Assembly: GCA_964523895.1 (NCBI GenBank)
Contig: CAZGBJ010000011.1
Span: forward strand, 13,611-77,610
DNA: 64,000 bases
Direction: 5' to 3'
DNA from: UBA7359 sp964523895
GTDB taxonomy: Bacteria > Pseudomonadota > Gammaproteobacteria > Eutrophobiales > Eutrophobiaceae
Shown here in pieces: positions 8,220 through 17,255 of the stretch (the stretch's first letter is position 1; every line of letters starts with the position of its first letter). Position numbers and translations under genes: made by a program. The notes under the pieces are model-generated. The model worked only from the letters and a program-made list of their open reading frames with translations. It had not been told where the DNA came from and ran no database searches.

Positions 8220-10294
8220 CAACCCTGTAGTTTAGAAATATCTGCTGTTTGTAAAAATAAGGCACTTAAATTATCAAGTAGTGCCAGTCTATTCATTTTA
8301 ATAGCATCATCATCACAATTCACCATGACGTTATCAAAAAAATCATCTACATTTTCTCGTAATCCTGCCAATTCCGTTAATGCTGATTTGTAATCACGCT
8401 TTTCTATCATCGGTTCAAGGCGTTTTTGGTAACTGCTTAGTGATTTAGCCAGTGTAATCTCTGATTCTTCGCTAAGTAGATCATCATCTATTTTCTTAGT
8501 ATAGGTGACATCTGATTTTTTAAGTATATTGCTGATGCGTTTGTTAGCTGCAGCCAGACTTTCAGCTTCTGTTAATTTTCTGAATTCAGTGACGGCGGTT
8601 AGTCGATGATGAAAATCCAGCGGCTTGTTTGTGTTAATAGCGAGCACGGATTCGAATGTATCAGAATCAACACCTTCGTCCAGATAATAACGGCGTAAAC
8701 GTTGCATTAAAAAGTGGAATACATCATCAATCTGTTTTTTTGCATTGATTTCATTTGGATAATTTGATGCTGCTAATGAAATCAATTCTTTCAAATCGAT
8801 ATCCAGTTCACATTCGATAATGATTCGTAATAGTCCAATTGCAGAACGGCGTAAAGCAAATGGGTCTTTATCACCCGTAGGTGCTTTACCGATGGAGAAT
8901 ATACCAACCAGGCTATCGATTTTTTCACTTACCGCCAGGCATTGACCTAATTTTGATGCAGGCAATTTGTCTCCGGCAAAACGCGGTTGGTAAACTTCTT
9001 CTATTGCGGCGGCAACATCGGTATTTTCACCATCAGCTTCAGCATAGTAACGCCCCATGGTTCCTTGCAATGCAGGAAACTCAGATACCATTTCAGTAAG
9101 TAAATCACAAAGGCATAACTCAGCCGCGCGTTTGGCTGCATTGACATCAACATTTAAAGAATTTGCCAGACCCGAAGCTGTTTTGAGCAAACGTTCTGAT
9201 TTTTTATAAAGTGTGCCTAATTGTTTTTGGTAGACCACTTTTTTTAATGATTCAATATGACTTGCCAGTCCGTGTTTTAAATCCCGTTGCCAAAAGAAGG
9301 AAGCGTCACTGAGTCTGGGTTGTATGACGCGTTCATTACCTTGTTTAATTAAATCCGGATTTTTACTTTCAATATTCGCAACACTTATAAAGTACGGAAG
9401 CAAGCCTCCTTGTTTGTCAACAACTGGAAAATATTTCTGCTGATCCTGCATCGACGAAATTAAGACTTCTTTCGGTAGTTTGAGAAAATCAGAGTTGAAC
9501 TCGCCAAAAAAACTGACAGGCCACTCAACCAGAGAGGTCACTTCATCAAGCAAATCAGAATCGATGACAGCTTTACCACCCTCACTTTCTGCGATAGCTA
9601 CCACTTGAGTTTGAATCAAACTACGACGTTCATTGTAATCTGCTAATACGTGAGCTTCCTGTTTTAATGTATCAATATAACTAGCAGGTTTTTTTATTGT
9701 TATTGCATCAGGGTGATGAAAACGATGACCGTAACTTTCCCTTCCTGAAGTAACACCCATAACTTCGCAGTTAATCGCATCATCGCCAAATAAAATTAAT
9801 AACCATTTTATAGGACGTACAAATTCAACATCACTCTCGCCCCAGCGCATGCGTTTGGCAATAGGTAAACGGCTTAAGGCAGTTTCAATTATTGTTGGTA
9901 AAAGTTCAGTCGTTTGTTTTCCCTGTACCACAGCATTGAAGGCTAACCATGTCCCTTTATCTGTTTCGAGTTGTTCAAGCTGCTCTACTTCTACACCGCA
10001 TGATTTGGCAAAACCTTCCGTTGCGCGCGTTGCTTTACCTTTATCATCAAATGCTGCCGATAGTGCAGGACCACGACGTTGTTGTTGTTTATCTTCTTGT
10101 GTAATTTCAAGTTGTTTAAGCAGAATTGAAAGTCGACGAGGTGTTGCATACCAGTTTGCATCACTAAATTTCAGATCTTGTTCCTGCAGAGATTGGCTGA
10201 CTTCTTCTTTAAAAGCAGTCGCCAATTTTTTCAGTGACTTTGGTGGCAATTCCTCAGTCCCGATTTCGATTAATAAATCTTTTGTATCCATCAT
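8219..10294 (-). CDS. glyS: Glycyl-tRNA synthetase beta subunit
   Basis: Large subunit of the bacterial (alpha2beta2) class II glycyl-tRNA synthetase; it contributes tRNA recognition and HD-like/anticodon-binding domains. 691 aa, normal length. The opening DLLIEIGTEELPPK and the internal KRMRWGESDVEFVRPIKW, GHRFHHP and DPFALRRSAIGLLRI segments are family signatures. Two adjacent Met codons at the start make 10294 or 10291 equally plausible. It lies downstream of glyQ in the same operon with an unusually long 119-bp gap filled by a Family A repeat; its stop codon touches the Family B element. Confidence 0.96.
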   Translation of the reverse strand: MMDTKDLLIEIGTEELPPKSLKKLATAFKEEVSQSLQEQDLKFSDANWYATPRRLSILLKQLEITQEDKQQQRRGPALSAAFDDKGKATRATEGFAKSCGVEVEQLEQLETDKGTWLAFNAVVQGKQTTELLPTIIETALSRLPIAKRMRWGESDVEFVRPIKWLLILFGDDAINCEVMGVTSGRESYGHRFHHPDAITIKKPASYIDTLKQEAHVLADYNERRSLIQTQVVAIAESEGGKAVIDSDLLDEVTSLVEWPVSFFGEFNSDFLKLPKEVLISSMQDQQKYFPVVDKQGGLLPYFISVANIESKNPDLIKQGNERVIQPRLSDASFFWQRDLKHGLASHIESLKKVVYQKQLGTLYKKSERLLKTASGLANSLNVDVNAAKRAAELCLCDLLTEMVSEFPALQGTMGRYYAEADGENTDVAAAIEEVYQPRFAGDKLPASKLGQCLAVSEKIDSLVGIFSIGKAPTGDKDPFALRRSAIGLLRIIIECELDIDLKELISLAASNYPNEINAKKQIDDVFHFLMQRLRRYYLDEGVDSDTFESVLAINTNKPLDFHHRLTAVTEFRKLTEAESLAAANKRISNILKKSDVTYTKKIDDDLLSEESEITLAKSLSSYQKRLEPMIEKRDYKSALTELAGLRENVDDFFDNVMVNCDDDAIKMNRLALLDNLSALFLQTADISKLQG

Positions 10295-10304
10295 TTACTT
10301 TTTT

Positions 10305-10408
10305 GCCACAGAGAACACAGAGTTCACTGAGGAATAATTAATAATAAAAAGATTAAATTTTTGTTTCAAAAATTCAATCATCTCTGTGTTCTCCGTGCCC
10401 TCTGTGGC
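10305..10408. repeat. Family A inverted-repeat element, copy 2 (104 bp), inside the glyQ-glyS operon
   Basis: The left end (10305-10333) is GC followed by CACAGAGAA-CACAGAGTT-CACTGAGGA. The right end (about 10379-10408) is the inverted complement of CACAGAGGG-CACGGAGAA-CACAGAGAT. Only about 45 AT-rich bases separate the arms, so the glyQS transcript could fold into a hairpin with arms near 30 bp. Flanks are TT on the left and AA on the right. There is no reading frame. Confidence 0.87.
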
Positions 10409-10413
10409 AATCT

Positions 10414-11334
10414 TTATTTGTTTAAAGGGAAACCTAGTGCTTCACGGCTTTCAAAGTAGGCTTGTGCGACAGCGCGTGACAGTGTTCTTACGCGTAATAT
10501 GTATGCTTGGCGTTCAGTAACTGAAATGGAACCACGAGCATCGAGTAGATTGAAGGCATGCGAAGCCTTCATCGTCATTTCATATGCAGGTAGTGGCAAG
10601 TTTTCTTCGATTAATTTTTGCGATTCTTGTTCACAAGTATCAAACCAGTCAAACAATGAGTCAGTATTTGCCAGTTCAAAATTATAGCGAGACATTTCAA
10701 CTTCATTTTGATGATAAATATCGCCGTAGCTTACCGTGCGTTCATCATTTTGAGACCAGATGAGATCAAAAATATTACTGCAATTCTGTAAACACATGGC
10801 AATACGTTCTAAGCCGTACGTCATTTCACCCGTTACCGGTTTGCAATCCAGCCCACCGATTTGTTGAAAGTAAGTAAATTGACTGATTTCCATTCCGTCC
10901 AGCCAGACTTCCCAACCCAACCCCCAGGCACCTAAAGTCGGTGATTCCCAATTATCTTCTACGAAACGAATATCATGTGCTTCAGTATCAATACCAATAG
11001 CTTTAAGAGAGTCCAGATAAAGCTGCTGAATATCATCCGGTGAAGGCTTCAATAACACCTGAAATTGATAATAATGTTGCAGACGATTCGGGTTTTCACC
11101 ATAGCGCCCATCAGCTGGGCGTCGACACGGTTGCACATAAGCTGCCCGCCAGGGTTCTGGTCCAATTGCTCGTAAAAATGTAGCGGGATGAAAGGTTCCT
11201 GCGCCCATTTCCATATCATAGGGCTGCGCAATAGTGCAGTCATGGTCAGACCAGTATTGTTGTAATTCAAATATCAGTTGCTGGAAGCTCAATACCGCCC
11301 CGGAAATTTCTTCTTGTTTATTATCTTGTGACAT
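10414..11334 (-). CDS. glyQ: Glycyl-tRNA synthetase alpha subunit
   Basis: Catalytic subunit of the tetrameric glycyl-tRNA synthetase, carrying the class II aminoacylation core. 306 aa. Signatures: FQQLIFELQQYWSDHDC, the GAGTFHPATFLRAIGPEPW motif region, AYVQPCRRPADGRYGENPNR, and GLGWEVWLDGMEISQFTYFQQ. First gene of the minus-strand glyQ-glyS-gmhB-plsC unit. The stop codon lies 6 bp beyond the right end of the Family A repeat. The 130 bp between it and the divergent hypothetical gene must hold its promoter. Confidence 0.97.
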   Translation of the reverse strand: MSQDNKQEEISGAVLSFQQLIFELQQYWSDHDCTIAQPYDMEMGAGTFHPATFLRAIGPEPWRAAYVQPCRRPADGRYGENPNRLQHYYQFQVLLKPSPDDIQQLYLDSLKAIGIDTEAHDIRFVEDNWESPTLGAWGLGWEVWLDGMEISQFTYFQQIGGLDCKPVTGEMTYGLERIAMCLQNCSNIFDLIWSQNDERTVSYGDIYHQNEVEMSRYNFELANTDSLFDWFDTCEQESQKLIEENLPLPAYEMTMKASHAFNLLDARGSISVTERQAYILRVRTLSRAVAQAYFESREALGFPLNK

Positions 11335-11465
11335 CTAGTTAAACCATTTTGCAAGGCAGAAAGTATACCGTGTGTGGCTGACGATGTGTATGGAGTGGCT
11401 TGGGTTTAATAAAGTTCTCAAGGTATATCAGCAAAATGTCGATAAACCTTGTAATCCTGATAAAA

Positions 11466-12023
11466 ATGGTGAGAAAGAATTTGAGGCAAGTATCAATCAC
11501 AATTACTGAGACAGCTCACTGGCATGCCCTGATAGGTAAAGCTGAACATGTCGCACACCATTTATTGCCGCAAGGAATTGAAAATTATCTGGTTAGGCTT
11601 TTTATGCGTTTTGAACAGGAAGAAACTAATACTTTTCAGAAGAAGCAGGGTCAGGAACATCTTGTAAATACAGAGGAGAAACTGCAACGCCTTGGCGATC
11701 AATGTTTGATGCTGTGTGGGTTTTATCCTGAAGCTAGCGAGGAATATGGTGTGGCCATGGGTGAATTTATATCAATGGGCGCCGAATCCTATAAAAAGAT
11801 GGCATCACTTGAATATGGTGAAAATGAAATGATATTTGAATATTTGGCAGAAAATTTTGCGCAGGTATCCGAATTACTTTGTTACATTAGCAACTTTTAC
11901 AATAAATCCTCTAAAAGACAAAACTATAAAACTGTAGAGAATTATGATGAATTTGTAGCCCCGCTTAAACAGGCAGAACAAATTTCATTTAGTAGTTCTA
12001 TATCACATCGTGTATTGAACTAG
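11466..12023 (+). CDS. Conserved protein of unknown function
   Basis: I do not recognise a named family. The frame is open from 11400, but the ATG at 11466 (protein starting MVRKNLRQVSITIT) is the better start because the upstream extension is an unconserved-looking hydrophobic stretch; neither start has a strong ribosome binding site. The 185-residue protein looks soluble and largely helical. It has no signal peptide. The segments LVRLFMRF and RLGDQCLMLCGFYPEASEE resemble, from memory, uncharacterised proteins seen in other gammaproteobacteria. It precedes a free Hpt-domain gene by 96 bp on the same strand, which hints at, but does not prove, a signalling link. Confidence 0.6.
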   Translation: MVRKNLRQVSITITETAHWHALIGKAEHVAHHLLPQGIENYLVRLFMRFEQEETNTFQKKQGQEHLVNTEEKLQRLGDQCLMLCGFYPEASEEYGVAMGEFISMGAESYKKMASLEYGENEMIFEYLAENFAQVSELLCYISNFYNKSSKRQNYKTVENYDEFVAPLKQAEQISFSSSISHRVLN

Positions 12024-12119
12024 GGAATTTCTTATTGCTCTTCACATTAATCGACAACAAGACCGTAAGCAAAATAGTCCGAAGCGAATAAGTTTGAATA
12101 ACAATCTAGAGATATATTC

Positions 12120-12503
12120 ATGACAGATGAAAGTAATAAAAATATTCCTCCATTGATAGATACAAGGGTGCTAGATGAATTACAGTTGATTATGGAAGAT
12201 GAATTTACTGACGTATTACAGGTGTTTTTGGATGAATCAGTGAGTTTAATGTTAGAAATACATACCGCTTTTGATGAACAGTCAGATAATTTAATCAGGG
12301 TTGTACATACTCTTAAATCCTGCAGTAAAAATGTCGGTGCTATGCGTCTGGGAGGAGTTGCAGAAGAAATGGAGGCATATCTTGTTAATAATGACATTGC
12401 GACTGCCAAAACTAATCTTGATGAATTACAGGACGTATTTACAGAGTCTCACGTATTAATAAAAAAACACATGCAGGATCATATGCGTGACGTCGCTTGT
12501 TAA
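12120..12503 (+). CDS. Stand-alone Hpt (histidine phosphotransfer) domain protein
   Basis: Small four-helix phosphorelay protein. The motif VVHTLKSCSKNVGAMRLG matches the Hpt consensus HxLKGSSxxxGAxxL and places the phospho-accepting His at residue 63. At 127 aa it is a single Hpt domain with no kinase or receiver attached, so it must exchange phosphate with partners encoded elsewhere. A weak AGAGATA ribosome binding site precedes the ATG at 12120. It converges with the DUF4340 gene with only 13 bp between stops. Confidence 0.85.
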   Translation: MTDESNKNIPPLIDTRVLDELQLIMEDEFTDVLQVFLDESVSLMLEIHTAFDEQSDNLIRVVHTLKSCSKNVGAMRLGGVAEEMEAYLVNNDIATAKTNLDELQDVFTESHVLIKKHMQDHMRDVAC

Positions 12504-12516
12504 ACGTGTGATAAGG

Positions 12517-13599
12517 TTATTCAGAGTCTTCTTCTAAAAATACTTGCCCGCTATCACGAATAACAGTATTCGAACGTTTCCTGAGTACGTCGTATTTAAA
12601 TTCAGGAATTTCGAACCACCAATTTAATGTGCGTGCATTCAGGTTTGCAATGAAGGCTTTAACATCTTCAGTCTTGCTTTCCACTTCATCCGTCAACAAC
12701 AGACTATCATCATATCTAAATTCAAATGATGCGTAAGGAATATCATCGACTTTAAACGCAGTAATATTGGAAATAATACCTTCAAATGTCACAAGTTGTG
12801 CGCGTATATTATTTTCTGGTTGCTCCAGCTTCTCTTGTGATCTGGCGCCACTAATTTGCATATCTTGCAAGATACTACCAAAACGCGTGATGATTAATTC
12901 AGAAGCAAGCTTTTTACCTAAAGGCAAGTTCTGTATATCAAACTGTTCTTGTCCCTTTTCATTTTTAAATAATGTAAAGGTATCGCCATCAACATGCTCA
13001 ATACTCACAGACTTAATAGCTTCAGCAGGAATATCAAAAAGAGTGCGCTCAATCCAGTCTGTTTTAACAGCGCTAATCTCCATAACACCATCTACTAGAT
13101 AAGATTGTTCATCATTCAATTTACGTACATATAGGCCCGGGCTGTTTTGTGATGCGCTACTACGTCTTGGCTTTCCAATAATGACATCGATTAATTTGTT
13201 TTTTTCTTTATCAGTTAACGTGAGTAATAAAGATGTAGAATCTTCAACATCAGGACCTTCAACACCAAGGCGATGATAAAGTCTTGCTAATGCAGTTTTT
13301 GCAGAATTAATTTTCATATCTGCGGCACCTAATACTGCACTCTTTACTTTATCGGGTAATGCTGGATAAGCGTCAAATTCGTCGATAAACCAAACATCAT
13401 TGACACGACTAAGATTAATAGAATCAGCATAGCCCTTTATAGAAATATGATTAACTGATTCGATCTGATCAGATAGCTCAGGGAAAAATGAGGGCTTATC
13501 CTTTTCTGATTTTGGCGCACGCAAGTTAACGAATATAGTCGCAGCAATAATGACGCAAACAGTAACAAGTGACAGGACAATGAGTTTATTTTTAATCAT
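12517..13599 (-). CDS. DUF4340 domain protein, accessory to a Gld-type ABC transporter
   Basis: A 360-aa protein with an N-terminal membrane anchor (residues 5-26) and an extracytoplasmic remainder. Segments such as VNHISIKGYADSINLSRVNDVWFIDEFDAYPALPDKV (read in short blocks: SINLSRVNDVWFI, YPALPDKV) are typical of DUF4340 proteins, which test the state of a peptide or lipid of unknown nature. It is the last gene of a four-gene operon with an ATPase, permease and GldG-like protein, separated from the latter by 3 bp. Its molecular role is unknown. Confidence 0.8.
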   Translation of the reverse strand: MIKNKLIVLSLVTVCVIIAATIFVNLRAPKSEKDKPSFFPELSDQIESVNHISIKGYADSINLSRVNDVWFIDEFDAYPALPDKVKSAVLGAADMKINSAKTALARLYHRLGVEGPDVEDSTSLLLTLTDKEKNKLIDVIIGKPRRSSASQNSPGLYVRKLNDEQSYLVDGVMEISAVKTDWIERTLFDIPAEAIKSVSIEHVDGDTFTLFKNEKGQEQFDIQNLPLGKKLASELIITRFGSILQDMQISGARSQEKLEQPENNIRAQLVTFEGIISNITAFKVDDIPYASFEFRYDDSLLLTDEVESKTEDVKAFIANLNARTLNWWFEIPEFKYDVLRKRSNTVIRDSGQVFLEEDSE

Positions 13600-13602
13600 A
13601 GC

Positions 13603-15483
13603 TTATGTCCGTTTGTTAGCTCGATAAATTCCAATAAATAGTGCCAATAGCGTTATCAATAGAGGAATTAATCCAATATTAATAAAACGTACTTGTGCGC
13701 CCAGTTTTTCAATATTCTTTTTCAATTCATGTTGAACACCACGTAATTCTTTTCTTGTGGCAACTCGTTCATCTCTGAATTTTTCGATTTCTGTTGTTAA
13801 TTTATTATTCAATAAATATGATTTTTCACTGCCTTGTTCCTGTTGTAATTGACGTATTTTCTTCTCTGTCTCATCAAGGTTGGCTTGCAATTCTTTTTCA
13901 CGTTGGCGAAATTGTTCTTCAGCTTTTTTACGAATTAATTCCACTTCTTCGAAAGGGCGTGAATATTTTCCGCGGCCGCGTAAACTGATCATGTCAGTAT
14001 TGCCGGCAAGGTTTTCAATACTGTTAATGATAAAGTCACCGTTGTTTGCGATTGGCTGTGGAACATCAACACCAAACATTTTTTGTGTGCGCACCCAGAA
14101 ATGATCCGCCATGATATCTGTATCAGATACCAGAATGACATTGATTTCGCCTTCATCAACAAAATCTTTATCAACTATTCTTTCCCCGTCTTTATCTTCA
14201 GCCGGATTACCTTCGGGGAAGACGGATTTTGCTTTGCCTTTTATGCGCGCAGCAATTAACAGCTGTCTATCTTCTGATTCAAAATTATTTCGTATGACAC
14301 TTGGGTCTCGTTGAAAAAGAATTAAATCACGCTCCAGTCTGGTTGATTGTTTAGATGTCTGAATTAAGGGCGTGATGGTCAATCCTTTGTCCTCTATAGT
14401 TTCAATCGAACCAACCGTACCCATATGTACCAGATTTAATTCACTGGTAGAAAAATCATCCGTATTGAAATTATTTTCTGTCAACCTTAACCATGGAAGA
14501 TAATCGATTTCCCGTGGGCCACGTGGGCTATTTGCTTGAACGCGCATGGCAGCGTTGATATCACCGACGATTTTTTCCTTACTCATTTCCAGACCCCATG
14601 GTTCAAGCAAATCTGATAAATAAGAATCAAGCTTAGGCATGGTATTCGGTTGAGCAGGATCCGGTTGAGATTTATCCTGTTCAGCAAGAGGGTCTAAAAA
14701 GATAACAGCCTTACCACCACGCAACAAATATTGGTCAATGGCGTATAAAATACGAATATTCAATTTCTTCGGATGAACCAGCATTAATACATCAATACTT
14801 TGATCAAGTTCGTCAATATCTTCACTCAGATCTTGCACATCCACGAATTCTTTCAATGCATTGATGATGGTCCATGTTGGTTGAGTTGCATCACCTTTTT
14901 TACCAAGTATAGGCAGCTGTGAAAGAACACCAACAACGCGTTTATCCGGATAGGCAAGGTTGTAAATTAGCTTGGTGATATCATATTCAAGTGCAGACTC
15001 TCTATTGGTCTGAAAGAAAGGAATCACTTTTTCATCATCAGTTGAATTTGTTCCAACCATGCCGAAATAAGCTCGTTCACTGGCGTTATTAGCAGTAACA
15101 GTCCGAAGTCCACTTGCAACAGCTTGATCTTCTGCCTCGGAAAATGTTTCCGGCTCAATAATGTTGAGAATCAACTGCCCATTAGCATGCGCGGCATATT
15201 CTTCAAGCATGTCTCTTACACGCACACCGTAATTTGCCAGCGAAGGGAAATCACTCATTTGTTTTTGCGAGAAATAAAAATCAAGCTGAACAGGCTCTTC
15301 CAGGTTTCCGAGAATATTTATTGTACCTTTAGATAAAGTAAACAATTTATTTTCGGTTAAATCGATACGCCATGTTGTCAATGCAGTGTTGGCAAGGATA
15401 ACTGTGGCAATAAACAAAGATGTTGCCAGGACTAAACCGGTACCCGAAATAAGTTTGTTTTTTACTGAAAGTTTCAGGTTCAT
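13603..15483 (-). CDS. GldG-family ABC transporter auxiliary protein
   Basis: 626-aa membrane protein related to GldG, the auxiliary component first known from gliding motility but widespread in non-gliding proteobacteria. It has an N-terminal membrane segment (about residues 13-33), a large periplasmic IFT52/GldG-like domain (LTENKLFTLSKGT, VLMLVHPKKLN, GKAVIFLDPLAE), a charged coiled coil (about residues 520-595) and a C-terminal membrane segment before RANKRT. It abuts the permease gene with no gap. The transported substrate cannot be inferred. Confidence 0.85.
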   Translation of the reverse strand: MNLKLSVKNKLISGTGLVLATSLFIATVILANTALTTWRIDLTENKLFTLSKGTINILGNLEEPVQLDFYFSQKQMSDFPSLANYGVRVRDMLEEYAAHANGQLILNIIEPETFSEAEDQAVASGLRTVTANNASERAYFGMVGTNSTDDEKVIPFFQTNRESALEYDITKLIYNLAYPDKRVVGVLSQLPILGKKGDATQPTWTIINALKEFVDVQDLSEDIDELDQSIDVLMLVHPKKLNIRILYAIDQYLLRGGKAVIFLDPLAEQDKSQPDPAQPNTMPKLDSYLSDLLEPWGLEMSKEKIVGDINAAMRVQANSPRGPREIDYLPWLRLTENNFNTDDFSTSELNLVHMGTVGSIETIEDKGLTITPLIQTSKQSTRLERDLILFQRDPSVIRNNFESEDRQLLIAARIKGKAKSVFPEGNPAEDKDGERIVDKDFVDEGEINVILVSDTDIMADHFWVRTQKMFGVDVPQPIANNGDFIINSIENLAGNTDMISLRGRGKYSRPFEEVELIRKKAEEQFRQREKELQANLDETEKKIRQLQQEQGSEKSYLLNNKLTTEIEKFRDERVATRKELRGVQHELKKNIEKLGAQVRFINIGLIPLLITLLALFIGIYRANKRT

Positions 15484-16218
15484 TTAACTAGCCTTCTTCG
15501 CTTCAATAACAACGACGTTAACGTATAGCCAAAATGTAATTAATGCGGCAAAGTAAATAATGTCACGTATGTCAATTACGCCTTTCTTTATTGAAGTAAA
15601 GTGAGTCAGGAAACTGAATGAAGCGATAGCATCAATAATTGCCTGCGGTGCCCAACCTTGAAATAAATCCAGCACCATGGGAAAGCCGCTCAGAATAAAC
15701 ATAAAACTAATAACGACACTGATAACAAATGCGATAACCTGGCTCTTGGTAAAGGCAGAGATACAGGAACCAATAGCGAGAAATCCACCAGCCATGATGA
15801 GGCTGCCTATATAGCTTGCCATGATTACGGCGTTGTCAGGGTTACCCAGATAATTAACCGTAATCCACATTGGGAAAGTTAGAAATAAAGCAACTGCGGT
15901 AAAACTCCACGCCGCCAGAAACTTACCAACAACAGCATCAGTGATAGATACTGGTAGCGTCATTAATAGTTCAATCGTGCCGCTTTTACGTTCATCCGAC
16001 CAAAGGCGCATTGATATCGCTGGAATTAAAAACAGATATAGCCATGGATGAAAACGAAAGAAAGGTTCCAGGTCAGCCTGGTTACTTTCATAAAATGCAC
16101 CGAGATAAAATGTGAATGTGCCGGTCATGAGTAAAAAGATCACAATAAAAACATAAGCTACGGGTGTGACAAAGTAGCTGGTGAATTCGCGTTTATAAAT
16201 AGAAAACAAGTTACTCAT
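15484..16218 (-). CDS. Gld-type ABC transporter permease
   Basis: 244-aa ABC-2-type permease with six hydrophobic segments, beginning YKREFTSYFVTPVAYVFIVIF and including the conserved SMRLWSDERKSGTIELLMTLP block near residues 65-90 that marks the GldF/NosY-like group. It overlaps the ATPase gene by four bases and is followed at once by the GldG-like gene, so all three are co-translated. Function: membrane channel half of an exporter or extracting machine of unknown substrate. Confidence 0.88.
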   Translation of the reverse strand: MSNLFSIYKREFTSYFVTPVAYVFIVIFLLMTGTFTFYLGAFYESNQADLEPFFRFHPWLYLFLIPAISMRLWSDERKSGTIELLMTLPVSITDAVVGKFLAAWSFTAVALFLTFPMWITVNYLGNPDNAVIMASYIGSLIMAGGFLAIGSCISAFTKSQVIAFVISVVISFMFILSGFPMVLDLFQGWAPQAIIDAIASFSFLTHFTSIKKGVIDIRDIIYFAALITFWLYVNVVVIEAKKAS

Positions 16219-16967
16219 GACGTTGGCTCCCCGTTTCCTTCTGACTTTCCGGTGGTAACGATGCGAAAAGCGTGATCAATATCTTTTCGATCTGACTTGG
16301 CAATTAACTCCGTTGGTGTGCCATCGAATAGCAATTCACCTGAAGCAATAATAATCGCCCGTGAACATACGGCATCAACTTCCTCGAGAATATGAGTTGA
16401 TATAATAATCGCTTTATCCTGCGCCATTTCCTTAATCAGATTACGGACTTCATGTTTCTGATTCGGGTCAAGACCATCGGTAGGTTCATCTAGAATTAGT
16501 GTGTCCGGATCATGCAGGATGGCCTGAGCTATGCCGACACGACGTTTATAACCTTTTGATAATGTTTCTATGCTTTGGTCAATAACATTTTGGATATGGA
16601 TTCTTTCAATAACTTCATCAATACGTTTTTGACGGTTGCTGCCAGTGAGTTGTCGAATGTCCGCGATAAAATTGAGGAAGCTTTTGACTGTCATTTCGCC
16701 ATAGGCAGGCGCACCTTCCGGCAAATATCCAATAGAGCGCTTAACAGCTAAAGGATTTTCCAGCACATCATAACCATTAACTTCAACCGTACCGCTGGTA
16801 GGTTCAAGAAAACCGGTAATCATTTTCATGGTTGTCGATTTCCCTGCACCATTGGGTCCGAGGAAACCCAGAACTTCACCATGATTAACGTTAAACGAAA
16901 CGCCACGAACCGCATGAATAGGGCCGAAAGATTTTGTTAACGATTTAACTTTGATCGCTTCTGACAT
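16215..16967 (-). CDS. Gld-type ABC transporter ATP-binding protein
   Basis: ABC ATPase of 250 aa. Walker A GPNGAGKSTTMKM, the Q-loop region GYLPEGAPAYGEMTV, signature LSKGYKRRVGIAQAI (an LSKGY variant of LSGGQ usual in this subfamily), Walker B TLILDEPTDGLDP and the H-loop ISTHILEE are all present. First gene of the exporter operon with the permease, GldG-like and DUF4340 proteins. It is divergent from the kinase-FGE gene across 288 bp that should contain both promoters. Confidence 0.92.
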   Translation of the reverse strand: MSEAIKVKSLTKSFGPIHAVRGVSFNVNHGEVLGFLGPNGAGKSTTMKMITGFLEPTSGTVEVNGYDVLENPLAVKRSIGYLPEGAPAYGEMTVKSFLNFIADIRQLTGSNRQKRIDEVIERIHIQNVIDQSIETLSKGYKRRVGIAQAILHDPDTLILDEPTDGLDPNQKHEVRNLIKEMAQDKAIIISTHILEEVDAVCSRAIIIASGELLFDGTPTELIAKSDRKDIDHAFRIVTTGKSEGNGEPTS

Positions 16968-17255
16968 GGTTTTTGTAATTGGATACCTTAAAAAAACAAC
17001 TATTTATACTTTTATATATATTAATCGCAGCCAGTTTTAAGCTACCTGGGCTCGCGGCCGCACTATTCTCCATAAAAATAGCGTAGCGTCAATTCTACAT
17101 TGGTATAAATGTTTGAAATTTAGTTCCAATTCAAGGGAGTTTAGGAATAAAAATCCATCGAAGCAGCTGGCTGACAAGGTGAACGATACAGAAATCGAGA
17201 CATAAGCGCTGAACAATGCCAATATCACACTAGATATATAATTTCTAGAAAACGT

